Position numbers and translations under genes: made by a program. The notes under the pieces are model-generated. The model was given only the letters and a program-made list of their open reading frames with translations. It had not been told where the DNA came from and ran no database searches. Source: Papaver somniferum (lineage: Eukaryota; Streptophyta; Magnoliopsida; Ranunculales; Papaveraceae). Taken from it: a stretch of DNA of 64,000 nt. The stretch lies in the NCBI RefSeq assembly GCF_003573695.1, contig NC_039361.1, positions 93,806,643 through 93,870,642 of the forward strand, given 5' to 3'. Position 1 is the first letter of the stretch, and each line of letters opens with the position of its first letter. Shown in pieces: positions 37,795 through 48,500 of this stretch.

Positions 37795-39510
37795 TTATAT
37801 TATGAATAGCTTGTGGAATCTTGCTAGGAATCCTACTTTGTAAAACAGGTGAGACACCCTTCTAACTCGGTTTCCCAAAGCATTCACTTCAGAATCCGAA
37901 TCTGATTTGGAATCATTAAAACGTTGTTGAGAAGAACTAGAACTTGTAAGCAAAACCCGGCTTGGTTTCCTACTTTTCTTTGGCATATCCACTGGTATTT
38001 CCGCCCACTTAACACCCTTAACACCTGATGAAGCTTTCTCAGGCGTCAACTCTTCATCCGAACTACCTCCAGAAGAGTTTTCAGCAGCATCCGAACCCCC
38101 TCCGAAAAGTGTTCACATCATCATTATCAACACCCAACTCATCATTCAAGACATTGAACTTATTAGGAGAAACCACAATAGAAGCTTCAGCAACAGCTCT
38201 GTAGCTTGAGATATCCTCAATATTATCAACCACCATGTCTTGCAAAGACTTATTACCAGCCTCAACCGGTAAAAGAAGAACTAGCCTCATTCCTATCACT
38301 AGAGTGATTAGTTCTTGCCAATTCACCACTCTTAGTTGACTTAGATGAGGTTGCAATTTCAACCATTGACAACCCACTAGCCAAACCCTTTTTCAATGCT
38401 AACGCCTTCTTAGCCTTCTCAAAAGCTTCAGACGCTGCATGAAGCTTGGCTTCAGTAGACTAAATTCATTCTCCAAATCAACCGCACTCTCCCAAACCAG
38501 CTTCAACCACCCCATTCACCACAGCTCCACCATGCCCTACAGCAAGAGCATCATCCACATTATCACCAGCACCGTTAACAACCTCATTAACCACAACAGC
38601 ACCAACGTTCACACCACCTACAGCAGCGCCAACACCTACACACAGCGTTTGTACCCTCACCAGCACGTGGTTGCATCTCTCCAGCATCTACCTTACGGTT
38701 TCTCCTATTACGCACATTCTGCCACTCCCCTTTCGCATCAGCCTTAGACGATTTCTCATCATTTGGTTGTCTTCTACATTCATTACTATGACCAATTATG
38801 CAGCACTTCATACAAAATTTAGGTGATTTTGGGATATCCAAGTATTGCCAAAACGTCCTCCCCCCAGCTGTTATCTTAATTCTACTTGGAATATGTTTTG
38901 CAAAGTCCACATCTACCAAAACTGAGGCAAAGTTTCCATACTCCAGATTTAGGGTTCTTTGATCAACCACAATTGGAGTCCCTAAAACTTTTCCCATTGA
39001 TAACAAGTTCTTCTCAGTCCATAGTTCTGCATGTAAACCAGGAAAGTGAACCCATACGTTTGCATGGGAAGTTTTTTGACGATCAGGATCAAAACCTGGG
39101 TACCAATCCATTAACTTGAGTTCATGTTGTTGAACAAACCACTTTGTACGTCTGATTCTCTCCTTAGTTTCCTCATCTTGTAGCATAATAACAAAGAAAC
39201 CTTTTCCCATAGTCATAAACCTAACAGAATTAGGGTTAATCTGCCATTGAGAGTTTAAAACTGTTTTAACCTCAAAGAACTTCAGTCCCGTGAAGTTTAA
39301 TCTTGCAATGAAGCTGTGTTGAAAGGGTTTACAACCCTCTTCATAGAAGTCCGCAGGTATAACAAGGGATGGCTCTCCATCAATCAGAGTAGGATTAGGT
39401 AAACTAGTAATATCAACTCCTGTTAGCTTTAGGGTTTGTTTTGCCTTTACCTTGTCCGCAAAGGATTGGTGTTGCTGAATCCGTGAAGAACTATGATTAT
39501 CTTCTACCAT
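37795..39510 (-). pseudogene. LINE I ORF1: DUF4283-like protein with a shortened zinc knuckle (broken)
   Basis: Start at 39510 (MVEDNHSSSR). An intact first frame of 307 codons covers the DUF4283-like domain: SLPNPTLIDGEPSLVIP, MGKGFFVIML, WVHFPGLHAELWTEKNLL and GTPIVVDQRTLNLEYGNFA. The knuckle reads CMKCCIIGHSNEC, i.e. CX2CX4HX3C, one residue short of the family pattern. After about 38700 the frame is lost. Pieces at 38377-38081 (SPNKFNVLNDELG) and 38049-37795 (SSSSSQQRFNDSKSDSDSE) carry the C-terminal region. Its N-terminus is closer to B and C (EEGCKPFQHSFIARL) than to H and G (KFSLIGRLDLKG), although I is an autonomous type. Confidence 0.8.
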
Positions 39511-39563
39511 ATTGTATCCAAAGTGAATGAAACCTACGTGAAAAAAAAACCTAAACCCTTGTG

Positions 39564-39575
39564 TTTTCGCCAGAG
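39564..39575 (-). promoter_or_regulatory. Conserved 5' motif (CTCTGGCGAAAA) of LINE I
   Basis: Variant of the CTCTGGCGATTTT motif, preceded on the minus strand by GAGAGGAGAGAGAAA, which also occurs in element C. It marks the normal LINE 5' end, just downstream of the tRNA-like extension. Confidence 0.35.
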
Positions 39576-39616
39576 TTTCTCTCTCCTCTCATGTTTTCGA
39601 AAAGAAATGAAAAAGA

Positions 39617-39694
39617 TTATAACGGAGAGGTTAGAACTCATGACCTATTGTGTCATAAGAGTGGCCTCTAACCAGTGTTCCACCTTAGTTGGAA
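39617..39694 (-). other. tRNA-like segment fused to the 5' end of LINE I
   Basis: On the minus strand an A-box-like TGGAACACTGG (39682-39672) and a B-box-like GTTCTAACC (39637-39629, one mismatch to GWTCRANNC) lie 34 nt apart, the usual tRNA spacing. The acceptor ends do not pair, so it is a decayed tRNA copy or the head of a tRNA-derived SINE, not a working tRNA. It lies inside the target-site duplication of LINE I. No other element here has it. Confidence 0.45.
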
Positions 39695-39708
39695 TTGGTG
39701 CTATTACA

Positions 39709-39942
39709 GCATTGACAACTTCGAACGTTCCTTGGTTTGTTAAACACGGGTGGAATTTGATTCAAAATAGATATGTTTCCATTCGTTTTGTGCAAACCTA
39801 TCGTGAGGCTAACTTCGCGGAAGACAACATGGCAAAGAAAGGTTGTTCTCTAAGAAATTGTGAAGGTTTAAACTATGATGAAAGACAATATTTTCTTCAT
39901 TCGTTAAAATATCCAAATGTTTCATATTTCAGATTTAAGTAG
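39709..39942 (+). pseudogene. LINE J RNase H C-terminal fragment
   Basis: Continues from 33589-33628 (LVRSDSVGAIT) after removal of LINE I: ALTTSNVPWFVKHGW, then RYVSIRFVQTYREANFAEDNMAKKG and the family end YPNVSYFRFK with stop at 39942. Only the third catalytic Asp (RSDS) and the last Asp (AEDNMAK) of RNase H are present; the first Asp and the Glu were lost by 5' truncation at insertion. It has no promoter or start and is inert. The same fragment recurs at 41660-41844 by tandem duplication. Confidence 0.85.
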
Positions 39943-40497
39943 TTTGTAAGTTTTTGGGGTCTTCAGACCTCTTTTCTTGTAAACTCTTTGTACATATTGG
40001 CTATTCATCAATACAATTTGGACTTACTAAAAAAAAAGAAAAAGTTTGAAAAATGTATTGTAATCACAATTAATATGTTCTGATGCAATACGTCTAGTAA
40101 AAACTGCATTTCTATGTTTTGAAGTCAAATTTCACAATAGAAGAAGGATGAAAGCCCAAGCAGAACCAATCCAAATCCTAACAAATTTCATCTATCTTGA
40201 ATCAGATAGAAAGACAAAGCCAACACAAAAGGAAAGAGTTCATAAAAATGTTGAATTTTATATACGTTAACTCAAAAAAGTCTACACACTTTGTTATAAG
40301 TCGTAAATTGATTTCTGAGACTAAATTGTAAACTAGATAAACTCATCTTTAACAGAAAAAGTTTGAAAAATGTATTGTATTCACAATTAATATGTTCTAA
40401 GGAAATATGTCTAGTAAAAATTGCATTTCTATGTACGTTGATTCAAGAAAATACGAAGTCAAATTTCACAATAGAAGAAGGATGAAAGACCAAGAAG
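39756..40497. repeat. Tandem duplication, copy 1 (J 3' end plus satellite)
   Basis: Nearly identical to 41660-42401 (offset 1903-1904 bp), including the J RNase H end, 3' UTR, poly(A) tail and the private satellite variants. The duplicated unit would be about 1.9 kb and include element K. Confidence 0.88.
39956..39971 (+). other. 3'-UTR hairpin of LINE J
   Basis: GGGGTC, loop TTCA, GACCTC: six pairs (one G-T), 14 nt after the stop codon. The duplicated copy is at 41860-41875. Confidence 0.6.
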
Positions 40498-40860
40498 AAC
40501 TAATCCAAATCCTAAAAAATTTCATCTATCTTGAATCAGATAGAAAGACACCAACACAAAAGGAAAGAGTTCATAAAAATGTTGAATTTTATATACGTTA
40601 ACTCAAAAAAGTCTACACACTTCGTTATAAGTCGTAAATTGATTTCTGAGACTAAATTGTAAACTAGATAAACTCATCTTTAACTGAAAAAGTTTGAAAA
40701 ATGTATTGTAATCACAATTAATATGTTCTAAGGAAACACGGCTAGTGAAAATTGCATTTCTATGTACGTTGATTCAAGAAAATATGAAGGAAGTCCAATT
40801 TCACAATAGAAGTAGGATGAAAGACCTATCTTGAATCAAATAGAAAAATAAAGAGTTCAT
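40038..40860. repeat. Satellite block 4 (about 2.5 monomers)
   Basis: Satellite in the usual orientation following J. It has private variants (TTCTGATGCAATACG, and a deletion after CTATGTT near 40118) shared with 41941-42401. The last monomer is internally deleted (AAGACCTATCTTGAATC) before element K. Confidence 0.9.
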
Positions 40861-40928
40861 ACAAAAAATTGATAAGTCAAAAAATTATATTAAATAAAAG
40901 AGATATTTACAAATTGAATACAATAAAA

Positions 40929-40945
40929 GAGGTCAGAGAAACCCC
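40929..40945 (-). other. 3'-UTR hairpin of element K
   Basis: Minus strand GGGGTT, loop TCTCT, GACCTC; closing T-G wobble as in LINE H; 14 nt after the stop codon. Confidence 0.6.
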
Positions 40946-40958
40946 AAAAACTTATAAA

Positions 40959-41655
40959 CTATTTAAATCTAAAATAGGAAACATGAGGATATTCTATAGA
41001 ATTAAGAAAATCAGGTCTTCCATCATATTTTATTATCCCTTCCCCTTCACCTAGTTGACATCCTCTTTTTGCCATAATATCCGCAGAAAAATTGGTTTCA
41101 CGATATATATGTTTAAAACGGATTGAATCATATAATTGTCGAACATCTTCCCAACGTTGAATAAAAAACCAAGGCCGAGCCATATTTTCCAAAGCATAAA
41201 TAGCACTAACAGAATCCGACCAAATCAGCACACGTCTAATTCCCCACTTGACAGCCCAATCCAATCCAACAATAATTCCATATAATTCCGCAAGAAAACT
41301 ATTTGTAATGCCCAGGACAATGCTCATTGCTCCAAGAACGTTACACTCTTCATCACGGACTACAGCTCCAGCTATATCGTCTCCATTACCACGAGCTGCT
41401 CCATGACAACATAGCATAATCTCTCCCCTTTCCGGAGGCACCCAGAAAAATTCCACCGGAACTGTATGATTGACTTGTCTATGATGTACCTTAAAAAAAT
41501 TCAGAATTTGCAACTCCTCAACAGAATTGAACATGAAACTCTTTAATCTCGAAGAATAATCATGAATAAGAATGAAAATGCGCTTCCTAAAGAAACTCCA
41601 GCTGATCGTCTTCTTTTCAAAAACAATTTTGTTTCTAATATTCGAAAGTTCAGAC
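40959..41655 (-). pseudogene. Element K: linker and RNase H domain of LINE ORF2, first catalytic Asp replaced
   Basis: The open frame covers the end of the zf-RVT region (SELSNIRNKIVFEKK), the linker (FILIHDYSSRLKSFM, VHHRQVNHT, FFWVPPERGEI) and RNase H to the family end YPHVSYFRFK. The motif that normally reads CCDGAARGNPG is CCHGAARGNGD: the first catalytic Asp is His. AELYGI (Glu), WSDS (Asp) and FSADIMAK (Asp) remain. The first 12 residues of the open frame (MHKTNGN...) are antisense to the J copy and not part of K. The domain is predicted to be inactive. Confidence 0.83.
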
Positions 41656-41659
41656 CGAG

Positions 41660-41844
41660 TTTGATTCAAAATAGATATGTTTCCATTCGTTTTGTGCAAA
41701 CCTATCGTGAGGCTAACTTCGCGGAAGACAACATGGCAAAGAAAGGTTGTTCTCTAAGAAATGGTGAAGGTTTAAACTATGATGAAAGACAATATTTTCT
41801 TCATTCGTTAAAATATCCAAATGTTTCATATTTCAGATTTAAGT
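41660..41844 (+). pseudogene. Duplicated LINE J RNase H end
   Basis: Second copy of 39756-39942, beginning at LIQNRYVSIRFV and ending YFRFK with stop at 41844; one replacement (LRNG for LRNC). It is followed by the same 3' UTR and an 8-A tail ending at 41940. It belongs to a segmental duplication and is not a separate insertion. Confidence 0.85.
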
Positions 41845-41940
41845 AGTTTGTAAGTTTTTGGGGTCTTCAGACCTCTTTTCTTGTAAACTCTTTGTACATA
41901 TTGGCTATTCATCAATACAATTTGGACTTACTAAAAAAAA

Positions 41941-42401
41941 GAAAAAGTTTGAAAAATGTATTGTAATCACAATTAATATGTTCTGATGCAATACGTCTAG
42001 TAAAAACTGCATTTCTATGTTCTAAAGTCAAATTTCACAATAGAAGAAGGATGAAAGACCAAGCAGAACCAATCCAAATCCTAACAAATTTCATCTATCT
42101 TGAATCAGATAGAAAGACAAAGCCAACACAAAAGGAAAGAGTTCATAAAAATGTTGAATTTTATATACGTTAACTCAAAAAAGTCTACACACTTTGTTAT
42201 AAGTCGTAAATTGATTTCTGAGACTAAATTGTAAACTAGATAAACTCATCTTTAACAGAAAAAGTTTGAAAAATGTATTGTATTCACAATTAATATGTTC
42301 TAAGGAAATATGTCTAGTAAAAATTGCATTTCTATGTACGTTGATTCAAGAAAATATGAAGTCAAATTTCACAATAGAAGAAGGATGAAAGACCAAGAAG
42401 A
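41941..42401. repeat. Satellite block 5 (about 1.4 monomers)
   Basis: Part of the tandem duplication, with the same private variants as 40038-40497. It ends within GACCAAGAAGA at the junction with LINE F. Confidence 0.9.
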
Positions 42402-44000
42402 GACGTGGATCTTCCATGACTAATCAAAGATGTAGTATTTTGAGCAACCATTCTATCAACCCAACTAACACAAGGCAGAATAGTAGATTTTATCCCATAG
42501 TCCTTCACTCTACCGTCCCTACAAGTGTATTTAGCTTCTAAGAACCGAACCCATTTCTTATGTGATCTTTTGATATTCCACCAGAGTTTAGCAACCAAAG
42601 CCTTATTCATGACACTCAATCTGGTAAGACCAAGTCCCCCTTCAAAAAGAGGAGAACAAACTTTATCAAAACCAACAACAAATGCCCTGGATATTCCAGA
42701 ATCCCCAGACCAAATAAAATTCCGAATTACCCTTTCGCATTGTTGAATGAACTTTAGAGGCCATTTATAAACCGACATATTATGGATGGAATAACTAGCA
42801 ATGACAGTTTTAACAAGCACCACTCTATCCTGGAATGAAAGCATTTTACCTTTCCAGACATCTAATTGAGTTTTTATTTTATCAATGACAGTACATATAT
42901 GTCTATATCTCACCGCCCCTGGCATGATTTGCACTTCCAAATAACGATCAGGAAAAGAAGCAAGACTCATACCAAGAAAATCAACAATAGTTCTCCGTCT
43001 ACTCAAAGATCCCCCATCATAATAAATTTTACTTTTTTGCCTGCAAACGGTTTGCCCAGAAACACGATGATACTGCTCTAGTAAAGAAACCATATTTCTC
43101 ACGCTTTTCATATTTCCTTTACAAAAAATCATAATATCATCAGCAAAGAATAAATGAGTAGGGAAATACCATTTCTCGTAACCATTGGTGACATTTTCTT
43201 CTCCTTAAAAAGCTTAGAAATGTTCCTGCTAAGGACATCTTCAATCAAAACAAAAATCAAGGAAGAAAGGGTATCACCTTGACGTATTTCTCTCTAATAT
43301 GAAGCTCATTAACCATCTCAGAGGCCAAGCTAATATTTTCGTGAATATTTCTCTCTTTCATGAAAGCCATTTGTTCCTCAGAGACAAGTTTTTCCAAAAC
43401 ACTTCCCAGTCATGTAGTTAAAATTTTAGTAAAGATCTTGAAAAAGAAATTACTAAGGCCAATAGGTCTAAAATTCCGAAGAGAATTAACTCCTCTAACC
43501 TTTGCCAGGAGAATAATAAGACTCGAATTAGCCCCACTAGGAGTAAATTTATGTTGCCAGCAAAAAAGAATTGCTACAAATAAATCATGTTGGATAATGT
43601 CCCAACAATGCCTATAGAAACAACCCGAGAAACCATCAGGACCTGGAGCACTGTCAGCCCCTAAATCAAAAACAACCTTTTGAATCTCCTCCACCGTAGG
43701 CAAACTATCCATACGCTGTTGTTCCTCCAAAATAATAGACAAATGATCGTAATCAAAAATCTGATCTTCAACCGGCATTTCCACATCATTAAACTTGTTC
43801 TCATAATAAGAAACAACATGTTGGCACAATTAATCCCCATCTGTGATAGTATTACCAGCATCATCCACAAGCTCCGAAATAGTGTTATTACATCTACGAA
43901 TGTGAATGGTATTAAGCAGAAAACTAGAGTTACTAGCTCCCTCCAAAAGCCATTTGTTCCTTGCTTTTTGGCGAAGCATAATATTTTGTTGCTTGGTCAA
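42402..44000 (-). pseudogene. LINE F ORF2 fragment: RT fingers, palm, thumb (left arm)
   Basis: On the minus strand: NIMLRQKARNKWLLEGASN (about 43980-43930), the pre-RT region with [21 protein letters not shown], then [18 protein letters not shown] (43440). After the deletion come [12 protein letters not shown] (about 43140), the QTVCRQKSKIYYDGG region, FPDRYLEVQIMPGAVRY and the thumb with IHNMSVYKWPLKFIQQCERV (about 42790-42730), ending near TSLISHGRS at 42405. The RT catalytic pair is intact here but mutated in the right-arm copy. Frameshifts and a stop (near 43828) break the frame. It has no start and no endonuclease. Confidence 0.83.
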
Positions 44001-44008
44001 ATAATCAT
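42402..44008 (-). mobile_element. LINE F, left-arm copy (RT part)
   Basis: Minus-strand internal LINE fragment. At 44008 it is interrupted by the 5' end of E; at 42402 it breaks abruptly into satellite with no tail, so this is a rearrangement edge. Relative to the right-arm copy about 215 bp are missing near 43290 (between VNELH and RQGD). Confidence 0.85.
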
Positions 44009-44037
44009 TTTTTCTTTTTTCTCTATCCTAATTTTGG

Positions 44038-44049
44038 TCTGGCGATTTT
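44038..44049 (+). promoter_or_regulatory. Conserved 5' motif (TCTGGCGATTTT) of LINE E
   Basis: Lies about 30 nt from the E start, after a TTTTCTTTTTTCTCTATCC run. The mirror copy in D is at 56670-56682. Confidence 0.4.
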
Positions 44050-44119
44050 AGGGTTTTGCACTTTTTTTCAAAAAAAACTTCACGCGCTTCACCTTGGATC
44101 ATCACTTTGGTGATTCAAG

Positions 44120-45590
44120 ATGGGTGATAGTTCTCCAAATACTCAGTTGAGAACTCTCACTTATGCTGATCAAGTTAAGGGAAAATAACAGTTGCCAACA
44201 ACCTCAATAGACCTAAGTTCGCTACCTATTCCAACTGTGAAAGAAGGGAAACCTGTTGTGGTGCTTCCTGATCGTTCTATTTGGAAGGATGTGATATTTG
44301 GAAATTTAGCCTTATTGGGCGTTTAGATTTAAAAGGAGTTAACTTTCAAGATGTGAAGAACAACCTTGAGGAACAATGGCAGTTAGGTCAGGGACGTGTC
44401 CAATTTGTTCCAATGAACATGGATTTCTTTATAATCAAGTTGCAACCACAAGCTGATAAACAAAAGTTGTTGAATGTTGAAGCATGGTTTCCAGGTTTCC
44501 AGGTTTTGACGCTGAAAAACAAAGGACCTCACATGCTTCCATGTGGTCAAGTTTCCAGGCTTGCCGCTTGTGTTTTGGATTGAAAAAACGCTACTTGCCA
44601 TGGAAAAATCGTTGGGTACTCCAATAGTGGTAGATAAGCGTACTCTTGAACATGAATATGGACACTTTGCTTCAGTCTTTGTTGACATAAACTTTGCTGA
44701 AACGGCTACAGATTCTATTCATGTTACTGTAGGGGGTTTGGACTTCTGGCAGCCGGTGGAGATTCAAAAGACGCCAAAATTTTGCACAAAGTGTAAGATT
44801 ATTGGGCATAATGATCAGGAATGCAAGAAACAAACATCAAACTCTTTTGTTCAAGCACCTGCGCAACAAAAGAGTAATGCTAATCAGTTTCATACTTCTG
44901 GAGATAGGGATAACAACAATGCCAATCAAGTTAACAATGTTTCTGGTGAGTGGCAAGTTGTTAAACATAGGAAGGGTAAGAATGCGCCTAAAGATCCAGT
45001 TTCCCCTGAAGTTGTAGTTACTAAGGTGGTGGAGGCTAATAATTTGGAGTATACTGCTCAGATGGTGAAAGCTAAGCAGTTGGAGGTTGAATATACTAAG
45101 TCCAAAGATGCTTTTAAATCTGCCTTTGTTGAATTGGCGAGAACTAAACAAGTGCAGGATTCAAACTCACTTTTAGTGCATAGTGGCAAAGTGGGCGAAA
45201 CTAGGCCACCGAGTGCTAAGTCAGGTGTGGTTGGAAATATGATTCCTAACCCTGATAGGACTCTTGTTATCCATGCGACTCCTCTTTGTGATCAATTGTT
45301 AGCTGGAGAATTTGTTTTGCAAAATAAATTTGACGCTGTCAACTCAATCCCAGTTGCGAAAATCTCTTGTGATGCGCAGTTTAGAGCTGACCAGGAAGCT
45401 AGGAGAGCATGGATTACTGCTTTAACTCGAGTTGCAGCCAGGGTTCCTTGACAGGATTCAGTTTTCGAAATCTCTTCAGCTACGGATTTGGATACAAACA
45501 ATTTAAGTAACCTTGTTATAAAAGGAAATTCACCAGGTTTGAATACTGGTGTTTCTCCACAGCTAGTAACTCCTCCAATCCCAGTTTATA
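44120..45590 (+). pseudogene. LINE E ORF1: DUF4283-like and CCHC protein (broken)
   Basis: Start at 44120 (MGDSSPNTQLRTLTYADQVKG). Lesions are TAA at 44186-44188, frameshifts near 44275 and 44500, and TGA at 45449-45451 where copy D has CGA. DUF4283-like motifs are FSLIGRLDLKGVNF-type sequence near 44310, VKFPGLPLVFWIEKTLLAM and GTPIVVDKRTLEHEYGHFA. The knuckle KFCTKCKIIGHNDQEC is CX2CX4HX4C (about 44777-44826). The C-terminal part is charged (VKAKQLEVEYTKSKD) and ends in FEISSATDLDTNN. In D the stop lies 26 nt upstream of ORF2. Confidence 0.83.
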
Positions 45591-48500
45591 ATGCGTGTTC
45601 TTTTTTGGAACATCAATGGATTTTCTCGTGATGAGTCACGAGATAAATTGAAAGAGTTACTTAGAGATTTTAAACCTGACGTATTCTGTCTTGCTGAGCC
45701 TAAGGTACATTGTACTCTTAATTTTTTGCAGGGATTACATGTTGAGGGTTATAAAAAAGAAGTTATACATAATTTTGTTGGTTCGTCTAAAGGGAATTTA
45801 TGGATTTGATGGTACGTTGATATGACTACTCCGGTGGTTATTAATTCTAGTAGACAGGCTATTTCTATTGAAACGGAAGGTGTTCTTATATCACTTGTTC
45901 ATGCTAGTTGTTTTCAAGTTACACGAAGAAGCTTATGGCAGCAGCTTTCTTCAGTTGATGATAAATACTACCCGGTTGGTCATGGGTGATTTTAATTGTG
46001 TGCTTCATAATGATGAAAAGAAAGGGGGTTGTGAACCACGTACTTCAGCTATTAATGAATTCAGTGATTGGATAGATGACAATAACCTTTTTGAAGCTGA
46101 TTCTTTGGGTTCTGATACACTTGGGCCAATGGTCAATCAGGTGTTCATAGAATTCTTTGCAAGTTAGATTGGGTTGTCATTAATGAAGCATGGCTTAAGA
46201 AGTTTGAGAATTGGTGGTGTAAAGCTCTTCCTCGTGAAGTTTCTGATCATTCTACGCTTATAGGCTATTCTTCTGTAAATTCAAGACCTAAAAGAGCTCA
46301 TTTTAGAGTTCAAAAAATGTGGTTCACTCATCCTGATTTCATGCGTATGATTATGGAGAGTTGGAATGCTCATGTTTCTGGTTCCCCTGCTTATATCTAC
46401 CCCTTCAAGCTTAAGAGATTAAACGCTGACATGAAGGAGTGGAATTTACGTGTTTTTGGTAATATTAATGCTAGACTCAAACATGCTAAATTAACAATGG
46501 AAGTTGCTCTTCGTATTTCTGATGAGGATCCGGAAGACGTAACTAAGCTGAATTTTGCTAAGGAGGCTTCGGTTACACTTCAGGAAATCCGTATGCATCA
46601 ATCCATTATTTTGAAGCAAAAATATCGTAATAAGTGGCTTACTGACAGTGCGAGTAATACTTCTTTCTTTCATGCCAATATTCCAACTCGCAGGAGCAGC
46701 AATATGATTTCGGAATTGGTAGATGATGATGGGAATATTCTCTCTAATTGTGACCATATTAGAGATTACATGGTGTCTTATTATGATTCCAAATTTAATG
46801 GGGAAGAGCTTCCAATTGATGAGCATGACATTATCTCTACGGAGGAAAGTCAAAGAATGGATGCGATTCCTACTTATGATGAAATAAAGGTTGTTGTTTA
46901 TGACCTTGATGCTGATAGTTCACCAGGACCTGATGGTTTCTCTAGATGTTTTTATAGACATTGTTGGGACGTGATTCAACAAGACTTATACAATGCTATT
47001 ATTTATTGTTGGCAACAACAAAGGATTCCTAATGGGAAAATTCTAGTCTTCTGATTTTATTGGCCAAGGTAAGGGGTGCTAATACTCTTCGTAACTTTAG
47101 GCCTATTGGTCTTAGTAATTTTTTCTTTAAATTTTTTACTAAGATCCTAGATACAAGACTTGGAAGTGTTCTTGATAAGCTTGTTTCAGAGGAGCAAGTT
47201 GCTTTTATGAAGGTTAGAAATATTCATGAGAACATCAGTGTGGCATCGGAGATGGTGAATGATCTGAAAACTAAGCGTAAAGATGGCAATGTGGGCCTAA
47301 AGCTAGACATTACTCAAGCTTTTGACACGGTTAGTTGGTCTTTTGTCTTAGAGGTGTTCGAAGGTATGGTTTTCCCCAAAGCTGGTGTTCTTGGATTTAT
47401 TCGATTCTCAGTTCAACCCGTATTTCTATCCTCCTCAATGGTAGTCCAGAAGGTTTTTTTAAGATTAATAGAGGCCCACGTCAAGGTGATCCTTTGTCTC
47501 CTCTTATCTTCGTGCTGATTGAAGATGTTCTTAGTAGAAACCTCACCAAGCTCTTTCTTGAGAAGAAAATGACGCCAATGCTTTCGAAAAAAGGTATTTC
47601 TCCTACTCATCTTTTTTTTCGCTGATGACATAATGATATTTTGCAAAGGTAACTCGAAGAGTTTCCATAATCTTCTTACGTTGCTTGGTAAATATCAATT
47701 GGCCTCGGGTCAAACAGTATGTCGTCAAAAAACAAGGTTTTTTATGGAGGTGGAACCTTGAGTCGTTGTAGAATTATCACGGATTTACTTAGTATGGAAG
47801 TCTCTACTTTCCCGGACAGATATTTAGGTATTCAAATTATGCCTGGAGTTGTTAAATATCATCATATAAGTAATGTTATTGATAAAATCAAGAAGCAACT
47901 TTCAGTTTGGAAAGAAAAAATGCTTTCTTTTCAAGACCGTGTGGTTCTATTAACTCTGTGATTGCTATCTATGCCATTCACAATATGGATGTTTACAAAT
48001 GGCCAAGGAAGTTCATTATGCAATGTGAGCGGGTTATATGCAATTTTCTTTGGTCCGGGGATTCGGAAGTTGCGAGGAAGTTTGTGGTTGGTTTTGACAA
48101 AGTTTGCAGCCCTGTGAAGGAAGGTGGTTTGAGTATTACAAGTATGGCAGTTACAAATAGGGCTCTTCTCATGAAATTTTAGTGTAGTATTCGTTCTTCT
48201 AATAAGAAGTGGGCGCGTTTCTTATGGGAGAAATATACTACACAGACTGGTAGAATTAACCAATATGGTGTGAAATCTTCTATCTTTCCTGGCGTTAGAT
48301 TGGTTCATAATATTTTGGATAGAAATACGAAAGTGCTTCTTGGTGATGGGCGAGCCACTTCTCTTTATTATGATGTTTGGAATGGTAATGAATGTATAGA
48401 TGATATTCTTGGTGATAATGAGCTAGATAGTACTGTCATGGTAAGTACTTTGGTTTCTAACAATGAATGGCAGCTGCAAGGAGATCATATTCAGAATTTG

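Larger units (their letters stand above)
33629..39694 (-). mobile_element. LINE I: full-length degenerate LINE with a tRNA-like 5' extension, inserted in LINE J
   Basis: A 6.07-kb minus-strand insertion with a 14-bp target-site duplication in the J RNase H sequence. On the minus strand it begins with about 78 bp resembling a tRNA, followed by the usual LINE 5' end (CTCTGGCGA motif), ORF1, ORF2, 3' UTR hairpin and GACTTAGC plus 8 A residues. The right target copy abuts the tRNA-like part, so that part was inserted together with the LINE. Confidence 0.9.
33589..40037 (+). mobile_element. LINE J: short 5'-truncated LINE, split by LINE I
   Basis: Plus strand. J pieces are 33589-33628 and 39709-40037, about 370 bp in all; everything between is LINE I and its target-site copy. 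J starts inside the RNase H domain (LVRSDSVGAIT), continues in frame after I (ALTTSNVPWF), and ends with a 3' UTR, GGACTTACT and 9 A residues. It is flanked by a 15-bp target-site duplication in satellite. Confidence 0.88.
40861..41659 (-). mobile_element. Element K: 3' end of a LINE (RNase H and 3' UTR)
   Basis: Minus-strand LINE 3' fragment in satellite. Its 3' end reads GACTTATCAA followed by T residues rather than A. Its 5' side does not end in a target-site copy but is joined directly to the duplicated J fragment at about 41660, so that edge is a duplication breakpoint rather than an insertion edge. Confidence 0.82.
41660..42401. repeat. Tandem duplication, copy 2
   Basis: Matches 39756-40497. 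Copy 2 is cut at 42401 by the left arm of the large inverted duplication. Confidence 0.88.

Noticed and set aside
39617..39694. Functional tRNA gene
   Set aside because: Acceptor ends do not pair and the B box has a mismatch; only a tRNA-derived remnant is supportable.
39493..39942. Single 149-codon plus-strand gene from 39493
   Set aside because: Only 39709-39942 is LINE J RNase H; the first part is antisense 5' UTR and the tRNA-like end of LINE I joined by chance.
43680..44051. Plus-strand 123-codon frame, with a look-alike at 56668-57039 on the minus strand
   Set aside because: Antisense shadow of the LINE F RT region; the similarity reflects the inverted duplication, not a conserved gene.
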